A DNA stretch of 64,000 nt from Candidatus Enterococcus myersii (GTDB lineage: Bacteria > Bacillota > Bacilli > Lactobacillales > Enterococcaceae). The notes under the pieces are model-generated. The model did no database searches, was not told where the DNA came from, and saw nothing but the letters and a program-made list of their open reading frames with translations. The DNA lies in NCBI RefSeq assembly GCF_017316025.1, contig NZ_JAFLVT010000007.1:1-64000 (forward strand), read 5' to 3'. Below, one piece after another: positions 53,980-64,000 of this stretch (position 1 is its first letter; each line of letters opens with the position of its first letter). Position numbers and translations under genes: made by a program.

Positions 53980-54924
53980 TTATTTTTTAGTATTTTTTTT
54001 ACGCCGCTGATTTTCCTTTGGGATATCAGCTAAATTATAAGGGGTTATTTGATAAACATCATTTAACCAATTGTGACACAGCAGCTGACTATGCCCCCGC
54101 CAATTATTAACCGGTTTTTTAGTGTAATCATTAGTAGGATAGTAATTTTCAGGTACTTTGGGATTTAGCCCTCTTTTTTGATCCCGTAAAAATTCCTGAT
54201 GCAATGTGTCTGTATCATATTCATAATGACCTAATAAAAAGATATCATGTTCATCATCACTCAACAAAATCGTTGGCCCAATTTCCTTACTTTTGGCAAC
54301 TACTGCAACTGGTGCCTGTGTTAAATCTTCACAATTAATCCCTGTATAACGAGATTGCGGTCCCCAAAAATAATCGTCAAAACCACGAAAAAGCCGTCGA
54401 TTTGCTATTGTGTACTGGCAAAAATTACCAAATAGTTTTTCTTGATACATCACTTTTTTCACCCCGTAATGGTAAAAAAGCCCCGCCTGTGCTCCCCAGC
54501 AAATATGAATGACCGACGTCACATTTTGCTTACTCCACTCCATTACAAAACATAATTCCTGCCAATAATCAACTTCTTCAAAATCAAGCTCTTCCACCGG
54601 CGCTCCGGTGATAATTAGGCCATCATAAAAGCGTTCTTTAATCTCATTAAAACTTAAATAAAATTGGTCTAAATGGCTTTTTGCGACATTTTTATGGGCA
54701 TGAGTATTCATTTGTAAAAACTCAACATTGATTTGCAAAGGACTTTGACTAATTAAACGCAACAATTGCGTTTCAGTAGTAATTTTATCCGGCATTAAAT
54801 TAACGATTAAAATTTCCAGTGGTCTGATGTCTTGTGTCCTAGCTCTTTTGTCATCAATGGCAAAAATATCCCCTGCAGCCAAAATGGCTTTGGCAGGAAA
54901 ACTATCTGGTAAGCGAATTGGCAT
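53980..54924 (-). CDS. metA: Homoserine O-acyltransferase MetA
   Basis: This 314-aa MetA activates homoserine with an acyl group from acyl-CoA, the first committed step of methionine synthesis. The catalytic nucleophile lies in the nucleophile elbow HICWGAQAGLFYHYGV (Cys near residue 142), with the catalytic-triad region LLGHYEYDTDTL near 235. The length is standard. Members in Firmicutes are usually acetyltransferases. The gene follows metY by two bases; the ATG is preceded by GGAGGGATAAGC. Succinyl versus acetyl specificity is not decided here. Confidence 0.93.
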   Translation of the reverse strand: MPIRLPDSFPAKAILAAGDIFAIDDKRARTQDIRPLEILIVNLMPDKITTETQLLRLISQSPLQINVEFLQMNTHAHKNVAKSHLDQFYLSFNEIKERFYDGLIITGAPVEELDFEEVDYWQELCFVMEWSKQNVTSVIHICWGAQAGLFYHYGVKKVMYQEKLFGNFCQYTIANRRLFRGFDDYFWGPQSRYTGINCEDLTQAPVAVVAKSKEIGPTILLSDDEHDIFLLGHYEYDTDTLHQEFLRDQKRGLNPKVPENYYPTNDYTKKPVNNWRGHSQLLCHNWLNDVYQITPYNLADIPKENQRRKKNTKK

Positions 54925-54926
54925 GC

Positions 54927-56198
54927 TTATCCCTCCAGTTGTCTAAATGCTTGTTTTAAATCTTTAATGATATCCTCTGCATTTTCTAAGCCACAAGAAA
55001 GACGAATTAAACCCGGTGAAATGCCGGCTTGTTGCAACTCTTGACTTGTTAATTGGCGATGAGTAGCACTTGCAGGATGCAACGCACACGTACGAATATC
55101 GGCCACATGCACCTCCAAAGAAACCAATTTTAAAGCATCCAACCATTGAGCAGCTCTTTTGCGATTCTTCCCAATCTCAAAGGAAATCACACCACATAAA
55201 CCATTAGGTAGATATTTTTGCATTAATTGATAATTAGTATCTGTCTTTAATCCTGGATAAGTAATCTGTGTAACGCTTTTTTCTGATGCTAAAAATTCGG
55301 CTACCTTCATCGCATTTTCAAAATGCCGATCCATCCGCACCGGTAATGTTTCAATGCCAAGATTTAATAAAAATGAGTTTTGAGGCGAAGGCGTCGCACC
55401 CAAATCCCGCATCAATTGCACACGGGCTTTGGTAATATAAGCAGCGACTCCAAAAGTTTCCGTATAGATAATACCATGGTATGTTTCATCTGGTGTAGCA
55501 AGTTGCGGAAACTTCCCGTTAGCCCAATTAAATTTCCCACTATCGACAATCACGCCACCGGTTTGTACAGCATGTCCATCGAGATATTTTGTGGTACTGT
55601 GAATTACAACGTCTGCGCCAAATTCAATTGGTCGACAAAAGTATGGTGTGGCAAAAGTATTATCAATTAAAAACGGCACTTCATTTTGATGAGCTAAAGT
55701 CGCAAATTTTTCAATATCCAATACTTTCATTGCTGGATTTGCAATTGTTTCAGCAAAAACTGCTTTGGTATTTGTTTTAATCGCTTTTTGTAATTCAGCT
55801 AGCGAAGCATTCTGATCAACAAAAGTAACTTCAATTCCCATTTTCTTTAACGTATGGGCAAACAAATTAAAGGTTCCACCATAAATAGCAGCAGCAGAAA
55901 TAAAATGATCCCCTGCAGTAAGAATATTCAAAAGAGCCAAAAAGGTTGCTGCTTGTCCTGAAGACGTACACAAAGCCCCCACACCACCTTCAAGATTGGC
56001 AATTTTTTCTTCTACTGCATTGGTGGTAGGATTAGCCAAACGTGTATAAAAGTATCCCGCTTCTTCCAAATCAAAAAGTTTGCCAATGCTTTCAGTTGAG
56101 TCATAAGTATACGTTGTACTTTGCACAATCGGCATGACCCGCGGCTCACCGTTTTGTGGCGTATAACCTGCATGTAAACATTTTGTTTCAAATTTCAT
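54927..56198 (-). CDS. metY: O-acetylhomoserine sulfhydrylase (PLP-dependent, Cys/Met family)
   Basis: This 423-aa trans-sulfuration-family enzyme makes homocysteine from O-acetylhomoserine and sulfide. PLP is bound by the Lys in HSTTKYLDGHAVQTGG (near residue 205), and EGGVGALCTSSGQAATFLAL and DNTFATPYFCRPIEFGADVVIH are family signatures. Length and the C-terminal SPGLIRLSCGLENAEDII fit MetY. The ATG is preceded by AAAGGAGGCAGAAAAA. It precedes metA in an operon. No S-box or Met T-box is visible in its upstream region, so it is not controlled by those. Confidence 0.92.
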   Translation of the reverse strand: MKFETKCLHAGYTPQNGEPRVMPIVQSTTYTYDSTESIGKLFDLEEAGYFYTRLANPTTNAVEEKIANLEGGVGALCTSSGQAATFLALLNILTAGDHFISAAAIYGGTFNLFAHTLKKMGIEVTFVDQNASLAELQKAIKTNTKAVFAETIANPAMKVLDIEKFATLAHQNEVPFLIDNTFATPYFCRPIEFGADVVIHSTTKYLDGHAVQTGGVIVDSGKFNWANGKFPQLATPDETYHGIIYTETFGVAAYITKARVQLMRDLGATPSPQNSFLLNLGIETLPVRMDRHFENAMKVAEFLASEKSVTQITYPGLKTDTNYQLMQKYLPNGLCGVISFEIGKNRKRAAQWLDALKLVSLEVHVADIRTCALHPASATHRQLTSQELQQAGISPGLIRLSCGLENAEDIIKDLKQAFRQLEG

Positions 56199-56252
56199 TT
56201 TTTCTGCCTCCTTTTTTTGTCAAGTTGTGAATAATTGAACTAATCTGATTTA

Positions 56253-56278
56253 CAAAAAACTCGCCAACTGAGGCGAGT
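56253..56278 (-). terminator. Terminator after thrB
   Basis: Stem ACTCGCC / GGCGAGT with a six-base loop is followed on the minus strand by TTTTTT. It lies 45 bases past the thrB stop and separates the threonine operon from metY-metA. Confidence 0.85.
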
Positions 56279-56322
56279 CCTGGTTAATTTGATTAATGAC
56301 TTTTAAAAGTCTTTTCCGTCTT

Positions 56323-57186
56323 TTAAAAAACTTGAACACCTTCACGATCAACTTGGAAAATTTCAATGGTCGCTTTTTTATCAAGTATTTTTAGTTGTGG
56401 TATTATTTGGGCTGTTTTATTTTTTGGTGCCAAAATAATAACAGTTGGACCAGCTCCACTTAAATAACAGCCAAAGCCACCTTGAGCATGACTAATTTCT
56501 CGAATTTTCGCTAAATGTGGCACGAAAAGACTACGATATTGTTCGTGAAATTGATCTTGTTCCATCATTTTTCCCGCCACTGCTAAATTTCCTGCCATTA
56601 AAGCTGCCACCATAACATTGGCAATGCTACTAGCAGTTACTGCTTGGCTATAAGACAGTTGTGTAGGTAAAACATCACGACTTTCACTAGTTGCCAGTTC
56701 CGTGTTAGGTATAAAAGCAATTAAATCACAGTCAGGAAAATAATGTTTCAGATAGTACGTTTTGTCATTATGATAACTTGCAACAACTAAATCACCACAA
56801 ATTGCTGGCGCAACATTATCTGGATGCCCTTCCATCTCAGTAGCTAATTTGATTTTATCACTTTCACTTAATTCCAAATTTCCTAAACGATTGGCCAATT
56901 CAATTCCGGCTACAATTGCAGAAGAACTACTTCCCAATCCTCGTGTCAACGGAATATCAGACGTCACTTTAATATGATGGGGTAAAAGATTTGGCGCTGT
57001 CTTTAAAGCTGTTTGAACAATTAAATTGCTCGCATCAGATGAAATGAAATCGCCATAGCTATGCTCTACTTGCCACGTTATAGCTGGCTTTACAACTTCC
57101 ACAAACAAATAACAGCTCACCGCTACTCCACAAGAATCAAAACCGGGACCTAAGTTGGCACTAGTGGCCGGTACGCGGATTCTCAT
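56323..57186 (-). CDS. thrB: Homoserine kinase
   Basis: This 287-aa GHMP kinase phosphorylates homoserine at the branch to threonine. The nucleotide loop [16 protein letters not shown] is near residues 81-96, [16 protein letters not shown] is the N-terminal GHMP motif 1, and [14 protein letters not shown] is motif 3. Length is standard. Its ATG overlaps the thrC stop (ATGA). It is the last gene of hom-thrC-thrB. Confidence 0.95.
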   Translation of the reverse strand: MRIRVPATSANLGPGFDSCGVAVSCYLFVEVVKPAITWQVEHSYGDFISSDASNLIVQTALKTAPNLLPHHIKVTSDIPLTRGLGSSSSAIVAGIELANRLGNLELSESDKIKLATEMEGHPDNVAPAICGDLVVASYHNDKTYYLKHYFPDCDLIAFIPNTELATSESRDVLPTQLSYSQAVTASSIANVMVAALMAGNLAVAGKMMEQDQFHEQYRSLFVPHLAKIREISHAQGGFGCYLSGAGPTVIILAPKNKTAQIIPQLKILDKKATIEIFQVDREGVQVF

Positions 57187-58241
57187 AGTTTTGCCACTCC
57201 TTGACGTAAGTGATTACGCATCTCTTCTAAATCACTCATTTTATGAATGTCCACTGTAGTTTCATTAATTGCCGTATCAGGATCTTTTAATCCGTTGCCG
57301 GTAAAGACGCAAACGACTGTTTCGCCTGCTTTAATTTTGCCTGCTTTAACATGTTGAATTACCCCGGCTAAAGACGCTGCTGAACCAGGTTCCACAAAAA
57401 CACCATCTTGGGCTGCAACTTTTTTATATGCATTCAAAATTTCTGCATCTGTTACAGAATCAATATAGCCTTTTGACTCGTCTCTGGCTGCTTCAGCTAA
57501 CTTCCAGCTTGCAGGATTACCAATCCGAATTGCCGTTGCAATTGTTTCAGGTTGCGCAATCACTGCCCCTTTTACAATCGCTGCTGCACCTTCTGCTTCA
57601 AAACCGTGCATACGTGGCAAAGTTGTTCCTTTTACGTCATGCCATTCTTTAAAACCTTTCCAGTAAGCTGAAATATTTCCCGCGTTCCCAACAGGAATTG
57701 CTAAAACATCGGGAGCTTTTTCTAATTGTTGACACACTTCAAAGGCAGCTGTTTTTTGTCCTTCTAAACGATACGGATTCACAGAATTTACCAATGCTAC
57801 CGCCTCTGTTTCCGCAATTTCACGGACTGCTTTTAAAGCTTCATCAAAATTACCTGGAATCGAAATAATATCAGCACCATAAATAATTGCCTGAGCTAGC
57901 TTTCCCATTGCAATTTTACCATCTGGGATAACCACGTAAGCTTTGATACCTGCTCTAGTTGCATACGCTGCCGCTGCCGCACTAGTATTACCTGTTGAGG
58001 CACAAATAATTGCTTTCGCCCCATCTTCAACAGCTTTGGCTACAGCCATTACCATTCCGCGGTCTTTAAATGAGCCAGTCGGATTCAAGCCTTCATATTT
58101 GCCATACAAGTTAATTTTCAACTCTTTTGACAAGCTATTTAAAGGAATAAGTGGTGTATTTCCCTCTGCTAGTGAAATCATTGGTGTTTTTTCTGTTACA
58201 GGTAAATACTCTTTAAAAGTTTTTAATAAGCCTTCGTACAT
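57183..58241 (-). CDS. thrC: Threonine synthase
   Basis: This 352-aa PLP enzyme converts O-phosphohomoserine to threonine. The Schiff-base Lys is in [11 protein letters not shown] near residue 59, and the phosphate-binding glycine loop of PLP is in VGNAGN. The length matches the short Firmicute ThrC. The ATG follows GGAGGGATAAAG, two bases after hom. It lies between hom and thrB. Confidence 0.95.
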   Translation of the reverse strand: MYEGLLKTFKEYLPVTEKTPMISLAEGNTPLIPLNSLSKELKINLYGKYEGLNPTGSFKDRGMVMAVAKAVEDGAKAIICASTGNTSAAAAAYATRAGIKAYVVIPDGKIAMGKLAQAIIYGADIISIPGNFDEALKAVREIAETEAVALVNSVNPYRLEGQKTAAFEVCQQLEKAPDVLAIPVGNAGNISAYWKGFKEWHDVKGTTLPRMHGFEAEGAAAIVKGAVIAQPETIATAIRIGNPASWKLAEAARDESKGYIDSVTDAEILNAYKKVAAQDGVFVEPGSAASLAGVIQHVKAGKIKAGETVVCVFTGNGLKDPDTAINETTVDIHKMSDLEEMRNHLRQGVAKL

Positions 58242-58243
58242 CT

Positions 58244-59521
58244 TTATCCCTCCAATATTTCCATCATCTGCGTTACTTTTACATCAACGTCAGCTAGTGC
58301 TGTTACTACCTCATCACGTTTTTCTAACGATATATTTTGCGTTAAATAAACAAAACGAAAATCATCGGTTTGCTTTTGTTCTACTAGTTCAACAGCCAAG
58401 TTTATTTCAGAAAAAATTGTCGCAATTTGAGTTTGCTGTTGCTTGGTATCCGCTTTTAAAGCTAAATAAAAACGACCCGTTACATCTTCTTTATTTTGCA
58501 AGTTTACCTGTGCTTTGTAATCTGTAAAAGGCGCTACCGGTAGTTTTTCTGCCGTGCGCTGGGCAATAACAGCCAAATCATTTACGACACTTGTTGCTGT
58601 TGGAATTGATCCGGCACCTGGACCGTAAAACATACTCTTTCCGATACCATAACTTTTAATAAAGACACCATTTAATTCGTTGTAAATACTTGCTAGAGGA
58701 TGACGCTTTGGTACTAATTTGGGTGCGACATCAGCATAAACACCATTAGCAGAGTTTTTTGTTTGCGCGATTAATTTAACTTCATAGCCTAACTGTTGGG
58801 CCAATTTCAAATCTGCTAAATCCATTCCACGAATCCCGGTAACAGCAAAATCCTTCATACCTAAATCCTGATGAAATGCAAATCTGGTTAAAATTACGGC
58901 TTTATAAGCAGCATCAATTCCGTCAACATCATTGGTTGGGTCTGATTCTGCAAAGCCAAGTTTTTGGGCTTGTTGTAAGGAAACTTCATAAGAAAGATTA
59001 TTTTCTAGCATTTGCGTCAGCATATAGTTGGTTGTCCCATTTACAATACCAAAAACTTCAGTGATTTCATCTGCTAAAAAGCTATTTACGAGTGTTCGTA
59101 AAATTGGAATTCCCCCGGCAACACTCGCTTCATAATAGAAGTAACAGCCATTTTCTTGGGCTGTTGCAACTAATTCATTGCCATGTTGGGCAATCAAATC
59201 TTTATTTGCTGAAACAACATGCTTGCCGCTATTAAGAGCTGCTAGAATAAAAGATTTCGCTGGCTCAATTTTTCCCATGACTTCTACTACAATATCAATT
59301 TCAGGATCATCGGTGATGTCTTTAATGTCATGGACTAAAGAAAAACCATGTTCAGCTGCAATAGTTTTTTTATCTTCTCCGATTCGTACCAAAGCTTTCG
59401 CAACTTCTAGTTTAATACCGGTAGCAGACAAGATTTTCGTGCTATTTTGGGCTATCACTTTTGCTACTCCGGAGCCGACCACACCTAAACCTAATAGACC
59501 AATTTTCAATCGCTTTTCCAT
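58244..59521 (-). CDS. hom: Homoserine dehydrogenase
   Basis: This 425-aa enzyme reduces aspartate semialdehyde to homoserine with NAD(P)H. It has the Rossmann motif [13 protein letters not shown] (residues 10-22), the catalytic core with [14 protein letters not shown] and [19 protein letters not shown], and a C-terminal ACT domain (about 350-425), the usual site of feedback inhibition by threonine. The ATG follows TAGGAGGTAGT. It leads the hom-thrC-thrB operon and supplies homoserine to metA as well. Confidence 0.96.
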   Translation of the reverse strand: MEKRLKIGLLGLGVVGSGVAKVIAQNSTKILSATGIKLEVAKALVRIGEDKKTIAAEHGFSLVHDIKDITDDPEIDIVVEVMGKIEPAKSFILAALNSGKHVVSANKDLIAQHGNELVATAQENGCYFYYEASVAGGIPILRTLVNSFLADEITEVFGIVNGTTNYMLTQMLENNLSYEVSLQQAQKLGFAESDPTNDVDGIDAAYKAVILTRFAFHQDLGMKDFAVTGIRGMDLADLKLAQQLGYEVKLIAQTKNSANGVYADVAPKLVPKRHPLASIYNELNGVFIKSYGIGKSMFYGPGAGSIPTATSVVNDLAVIAQRTAEKLPVAPFTDYKAQVNLQNKEDVTGRFYLALKADTKQQQTQIATIFSEINLAVELVEQKQTDDFRFVYLTQNISLEKRDEVVTALADVDVKVTQMMEILEG

Positions 59522-59610
59522 ACTACCTCCTAAAAGTTGTCATTCAAATGAATTAGAATACATTCGTTGTTTTCAAAGAAATTTCTTTAAGCATACCAAA
59601 AATGATGCAA

Positions 59611-59648
59611 AAAAACTAGGACTTTCGTAAATGAAAGTCCTAGTTTTT
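59611..59648. terminator. Terminator between the ArsR-family gene and hom
   Basis: A perfect stem (AAAAACTAGGACTTTC and its complement) with a six-base loop is flanked by A/T runs. It lies between the stop of the ArsR-family gene and the hom leader, both on the minus strand, so it mainly terminates the former. Confidence 0.8.
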
Positions 59649-59703
59649 TTCAGTAAAGACAAGAAACATAATGAATTTTGTGCAAAAAGTCTTTCATTAA
59701 TAA

Positions 59704-59991
59704 TTAGCTATGATGAATATGTTCAAAGGTCTGTTCTAATATATCCAATACGTGATGATCATCTAAACTATATAAAACAGTTTTGCCTTCTCGGCGAGAC
59801 TTTACTACACGATTATCTCGTAAAAGTTTTAACTGGTGGGAGACAGCTGACTGTTCCATTTCAACTACTTCACCGATAGTTGTCACATTCAATTCACCTT
59901 TTTTTAACGCTAGTAAAATTTTAAGTCGTGTTTTATCTGCTAAAACTTTAAAAAGACGACTAACTTGCAGAATTTCTGTTTCTTGCTCCAT
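59704..59991 (-). CDS. ArsR/SmtB-family metal sensor, CzrA-like
   Basis: This 95-aa winged-helix repressor has a typical ArsR core (FKVLADKTRLKILLALKKGELNV, then EMEQSAVSHQLKLLRDNRVVKSRREGKTVLYSL). Its last helix carries D-x-H-x10-H-x-x-H (within DDHHVLDILEQTFEHIHH), the alpha-5 zinc/cobalt site of CzrA/SmtB-type sensors; the alpha-3 CVC arsenic/cadmium site is absent. It would therefore repress until Zn or Co binds. No metal exporter gene is next to it within the window. The ATG follows AAGAGGTGTCTAC; it is 20 bases after the pgcA stop, in the same direction. Confidence 0.85.
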   Translation of the reverse strand: MEQETEILQVSRLFKVLADKTRLKILLALKKGELNVTTIGEVVEMEQSAVSHQLKLLRDNRVVKSRREGKTVLYSLDDHHVLDILEQTFEHIHHS

Positions 59992-60011
59992 GTAGACACC
60001 TCTTTTATTTC

Positions 60012-61739
60012 TTAATCCGCAGTTATTTCGTTAATTGCTTTTTCAAGGACAGCAATTTTTTCGATCGCATCTTTTTGATTCTCACCTTTTACACCAATAT
60101 AGAACTTGATTTTTGGTTCTGTACCAGACGGACGGACGGCAATCCAGCTTTCATCTTCTAAGACGTATTTCAACACATCAGAAGCAGGAGTTGTCATTTT
60201 TGCTTCATTGCCATCTAGACCCATAATTGTTCGCGCTTTGAAGTCTTCTGTCTGCACGACTTTTACGCCACCAATTTCACTTGGCGCTTGAGTGCGGAAT
60301 TTACTCATAATCGCTTTAATTTTAGCTGGTCCTTCTAAACCACTTAAGGTTACAGAAATAGTTTTTTCAGCATAATAGCCATAGGTTTCAAAAATATCTT
60401 GTAAACCATCAAATAATGTCTTGTCTTGCTTTTTGTAGTAAGCTGCAACCTCAGCCAATAAAACTAAAGCTTGAATCGCGTCTTTATCTCTAACAAAAGG
60501 TTTAACTAAATAGCCGTAGCTTTCTTCAAACCCAAACATAAAAGTTTGGCTATGATCTGTTTCAAATTGTTTAATTTTTTCGGCAATAAACTTAAAGCCA
60601 GTTAAAACATTGAGCATGGCAACATCGTATTTAGCTGCAATAGCAGTTGGCAATTCGCTTGAAACGATTGATTTTAAGACAGCAGCATTGCTTGGGAGTG
60701 TCCCTGCTTGTTTATGAGCGGCTAAAATATATTCCGTAAAGAGTGCACCAATTTGATTACCTGTTAAGACTTGATATTCACCATTTGGTAAGCGTACTGC
60801 TGCTCCAAGGCGATCAGCATCCGGATCTGTGGCAATCAAAAGATCGGCATCTTCTTTTTTACCTAAAGCAATTGCGTATTCAAAAGCAGAATGTTCTTCT
60901 GGATTTGGTGATTTTACGGTAGAAAAGTCAGGATCGGCGACCGCTTGTTCTGGCACTAAAGCAAATTTTTCAAAGCCAGCTTGTTTTAGAGCTTTTTCTC
61001 CCAACATTTTGCCAGTTCCGTGTAGTGGCGTATAGACTAATTTTAAGTCTTTGCCCATTTCATCAATTAAATCTTGATTAATAGTGACTGTTTTAATTTC
61101 TTTTAGATATGCGGTATCGATTTCTTCACCAATAATATTAATTAAGCCACTGTGCTCTACTTCTTCATCAGATAAAACTTGAATTTCTAATGGATTATCA
61201 ATTGAGCGCACAAACGTTGTTAAAGCATCTGCATCAGCAGGTGGCATTTGACCACCGTCTTGTCCGTAGACTTTATAACCATTGTATGCAGCAGGATTAT
61301 GAGAAGCTGTGATCATAATACCGGTAAAAGCTTTTAAGTAACGCACCGCAAAAGATAATTCTGGCGTTGGACGAAGACTTTCAAAAACGTAGGAAGGAAT
61401 ATCGTGTTTTGCTAATGTTTTGGCCGCTTCCATTGCAAATTCTGGCGACATATGGCGAGAATCATAGGCAATGGCTACACCGCGTCTTCTTGTGTTGTCA
61501 TCTTGTTCATCCATAAAGCGAGCTAAACCTTCTGTGGCTTGTCGGATAGTATAGATATTCATACGATTAATACCCGGGCCTAAAATTCCTCGCATACCAG
61601 CAGTACCAAATTCCAGAGGTGCGTAAAACGCGTCTTCTAGTTTCTCAGGATCTTCTTTTAGATCAGCTAATTGTTGCTTTAAATTTTCTTCTAAATTTCC
61701 ATCGTTTACCCATTGTTCATAGACTTGTTCCCAAGACAT
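60012..61739 (-). CDS. pgcA: Alpha-phosphoglucomutase / phosphomannomutase (PgcA type)
   Basis: This 575-aa phosphohexomutase interconverts glucose 6- and 1-phosphate, supplying UDP-glucose for wall polymers and glycolipids. The phosphoserine is in GIMITASHNPAAYNGYKVYG near residue 145, Mg is held by DPDADRLG, sugar is bound by GFEESYGYLV, and the phosphate-binding C-terminal motif is RPSGTEPKIKFYIG. Length and order fit the PgcA class. The candidate promoter TTGGCG-17-TATACT lies at 61778-61806. It is followed by the ArsR-family gene. Confidence 0.95.
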   Translation of the reverse strand: MSWEQVYEQWVNDGNLEENLKQQLADLKEDPEKLEDAFYAPLEFGTAGMRGILGPGINRMNIYTIRQATEGLARFMDEQDDNTRRRGVAIAYDSRHMSPEFAMEAAKTLAKHDIPSYVFESLRPTPELSFAVRYLKAFTGIMITASHNPAAYNGYKVYGQDGGQMPPADADALTTFVRSIDNPLEIQVLSDEEVEHSGLINIIGEEIDTAYLKEIKTVTINQDLIDEMGKDLKLVYTPLHGTGKMLGEKALKQAGFEKFALVPEQAVADPDFSTVKSPNPEEHSAFEYAIALGKKEDADLLIATDPDADRLGAAVRLPNGEYQVLTGNQIGALFTEYILAAHKQAGTLPSNAAVLKSIVSSELPTAIAAKYDVAMLNVLTGFKFIAEKIKQFETDHSQTFMFGFEESYGYLVKPFVRDKDAIQALVLLAEVAAYYKKQDKTLFDGLQDIFETYGYYAEKTISVTLSGLEGPAKIKAIMSKFRTQAPSEIGGVKVVQTEDFKARTIMGLDGNEAKMTTPASDVLKYVLEDESWIAVRPSGTEPKIKFYIGVKGENQKDAIEKIAVLEKAINEITAD

Positions 61740-62041
61740 GAAATAACACCTCTTTCAATTTTTCTAATTACTTTTTAAGTATATCATTTCACCTTGATAA
61801 CGCCAACAATCTTTCATAACAATGTTTTTAAAATATTGGCAATTTATCCAAACAAAACACGTACTGATAAAAAAGTGCTTTTGTTGATAAAAATTAGAAA
61901 AAGCTGAGTCAATAATGTAGCTGTCTTTTTTTAATAATTGTTTTTAAAGATCACAAAAAAATCCAGAGAAATGATTGCCTTATCGCTTGCATTCATCTCA
62001 GCTGGATTTTCAAATTATTTTAGCATCGACTTTAAAAATTT
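61740..62041. other. Gene-free interval between pgcA and trxB (302 bases)
   Basis: It holds the pgcA promoter candidate at its left part (minus strand, TATACT at 61778-61783 with a preceding TG and a -35-like TTGGCG at 61801-61806, spacer 17) and the trxB terminator at its right part (AAATCCAG.../CTGGATTT, about 61967-62010). I see no coding frame with a ribosome binding site between them. Confidence 0.5.
61967..62010 (-). terminator. Terminator after trxB
   Basis: Arms AAATCCAG and CTGGATTT enclose a further imperfect pairing (GAGATGA/TCATTTC), followed on the minus strand by TTTTTT. It is about 30 bases past the trxB stop codon. Confidence 0.75.
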
Positions 62042-62977
62042 TTATTGACCAACACTTTGGCTATCCTTTAAGTTTTCTAAATATTGAAAGACCTGTTGTC
62101 CTGCAATACCACCTTCACCAACAGCGGTGGTAATTTGACGTAAATCTTTTGCCCGGCCATCGCCAATTGCAAAAATACCTGGAATAGCAGTCTTCATAAA
62201 GCTGTCTGTCAATAACCACCCAGCCTCATCTAAAATATCCAATTTAGTAAAAGGTGCTGATAGAGGTTCTAAACCAACATAGATAAAGACACCATCTGCT
62301 GTTGTTTCATAAACTTCATCTGTTTTAACATTGCGAATATTAACCCCGGTTACTACCATGTCGTTACCTGTTATCTCTTCTACTACCGAGTCCCAGATAA
62401 AACTAATTTTTTCATTTGCAAAAGCGCGATCTTGGATAATTTTTTGTGCCCGTAATTCATCCCGGCGATGAACAATGACAACTTCACTTGCAAATTGTGT
62501 CAGATAAATTGCTTCTTCTACAGCAGAATCGCCGCCGCCTACAACAATTAGTTTTTTATTCCTGAAAAAGGCTCCATCACAAACTGCACAATAAGAAACC
62601 CCACGACCAGCATACTCTTCTTCACCAGGGGCACCTAATTTACGGTGAACACAGCCAGTTGCAATAATGACACTTTTGCCTTTGTAACTATTTTCTTCGG
62701 TGATAACTTCTTTATAACTACCATGATCTACCACATCTTGTACAATGCCGTATTCATTTTTAGTTCCAAATTTCTCAACATTTTGATACATTTTCATAGA
62801 AAGTTCTGGTCCCATAATGGAATCAAAGCCTGGATAATTCTCAATTTCGGCAGTGTTATTCATTTGCCCCCCCGGAGCACCTCTTTCAATCATTAAAACG
62901 GATAAATTCGACCGAGACGCATATAAAGCCGCTGTCATACCGGCGGGGCCGGCGCCGATTACGATTACATCATACAT
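62042..62977 (-). CDS. trxB: Thioredoxin-disulfide reductase
   Basis: This 311-aa low-molecular-weight thioredoxin reductase uses NADPH and FAD. FAD-binding VIGAGPAGMTAALYASR is N-terminal, the redox-active CAVC pair is in YCAVCDGAFF (near residues 133-136), NADPH-binding GGGDSAVEEAIYL follows, and the C-terminal AIGDGRAKDLRQI is the FAD-binding loop. The length is normal. It is a single-gene unit. Confidence 0.97.
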   Translation of the reverse strand: MYDVIVIGAGPAGMTAALYASRSNLSVLMIERGAPGGQMNNTAEIENYPGFDSIMGPELSMKMYQNVEKFGTKNEYGIVQDVVDHGSYKEVITEENSYKGKSVIIATGCVHRKLGAPGEEEYAGRGVSYCAVCDGAFFRNKKLIVVGGGDSAVEEAIYLTQFASEVVIVHRRDELRAQKIIQDRAFANEKISFIWDSVVEEITGNDMVVTGVNIRNVKTDEVYETTADGVFIYVGLEPLSAPFTKLDILDEAGWLLTDSFMKTAIPGIFAIGDGRAKDLRQITTAVGEGGIAGQQVFQYLENLKDSQSVGQ

Positions 62978-63185
62978 TATTTTTTACCTCCACTTACTTT
63001 CTATTAGTAAGCTAACTCTAGTTGAAATAAACTTAGCTGTCTAATAATCTGCTTATAAGAAAAATCATATTACCTAAAACTATATTACTTTTTTCTTACA
63101 ATTTAAATCCCTAGCTCGCAATTTTTTTCACATTTGGCGACTTTTTTTTAACAAGCTTGTAGCACGCATTCCTCCCAATAAAAAA

Positions 63186-63243
63186 ATGTGATATAAAACA
63201 CCTTTTATAATCTGATGATTACAAAAAAGTGCTTATATCACAT
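63186..63243 (-). terminator. Terminator after the GH1 gene
   Basis: An imperfect stem pairs ATGTGATATAA with TTATATCACAT around an inner CAC/GTG and a loop of about 28 bases, then T residues on the minus strand. It is seven bases beyond the gene's stop codon. Confidence 0.75.
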
Positions 63244-63249
63244 GATTAA

Positions 63250-64000
<751 letters not shown>

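Noticed and set aside
54927-56322. S-box (SAM) or Met T-box leader upstream of metY
   Set aside because: The 125-base gap holds only the thrB terminator and a ribosome binding site; no conserved riboswitch core or T-box motif is seen.

Overview
The window looks like a chromosomal segment of a low-GC Gram-positive bacterium of the order Lactobacillales, most likely Enterococcus or a close relative (Enterococcaceae). The evidence is the AT-rich sequence, strong AGGAGG-type ribosome binding sites, Bacillus-type LexA and Zur operators, a T-box leader, and gene orders shared with Firmicutes: dinG-tseB-aspB-asnS and phoH-pgpH-ybeY-dgkA-era-recO. The genus call is inference; no rRNA or species marker is present. 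I see no insertion sequence, prophage or CRISPR array. Most genes are on the minus strand.

Layout. 1-11.1 kb is a wall teichoic acid (WTA) type cluster read leftward: a TagB-like primase, a TagA-like glycosyltransferase, a TagF-like transferase, two very large multidomain proteins (1095 and 1151 aa) and a sugar-nucleotide epimerase. 11.4-18.3 kb carries a small Cys-containing protein, asnS, aspB, a TseB-like protein, a DinG-type exonuclease/helicase and a cold-shock protein. 18.6-22.4 kb has a baeRF-like protein, a LexA-controlled Y-family polymerase, a TIM-barrel protein and tRNA-Arg(CCU). 22.4-29.8 kb has a GNAT protein, DUF3284 and small proteins, then a sigma-54-dependent cellobiose-family PTS (IIB, IIA, IIC) with its LevR-type activator. 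29.8-40.2 kb is a mixed region: DEAD-box helicase, oxidoreductase, SfsA, two small membrane proteins, DacA, a YdcF-like protein, an HD protein, a SpoU methylase, acylphosphatase and a YidC2-type insertase.

40.2-45.5 kb holds the T-box-controlled glyQS operon, which begins with an unknown 79-aa gene, and fhs. 45.8-52.3 kb is the conserved phoH-to-recO operon and rpsU-yqeY. 52.5-53.9 kb has a Zur-type regulator divergent from the PPDK regulator yqfL, with a near-perfect Zur box between them. 54-59.5 kb makes methionine precursors and threonine (metA, metY, thrB, thrC, hom). 59.7-64 kb has a CzrA-like metal sensor, phosphoglucomutase, thioredoxin reductase and the C-terminal part of a GH1 phospho-beta-glucosidase that runs off the right edge.

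The most unusual item is the pair of large teichoic-acid enzymes. Each joins an N-terminal CDP-glycerol glycerophosphotransferase domain to a GT4-type glycosyltransferase whose two Rossmann halves are separated by about 300 residues with SH3/GW-like repeats. This suggests one polypeptide that adds both glycerol phosphate and a sugar, with a built-in polymer-binding module. That function is inferred from architecture only.
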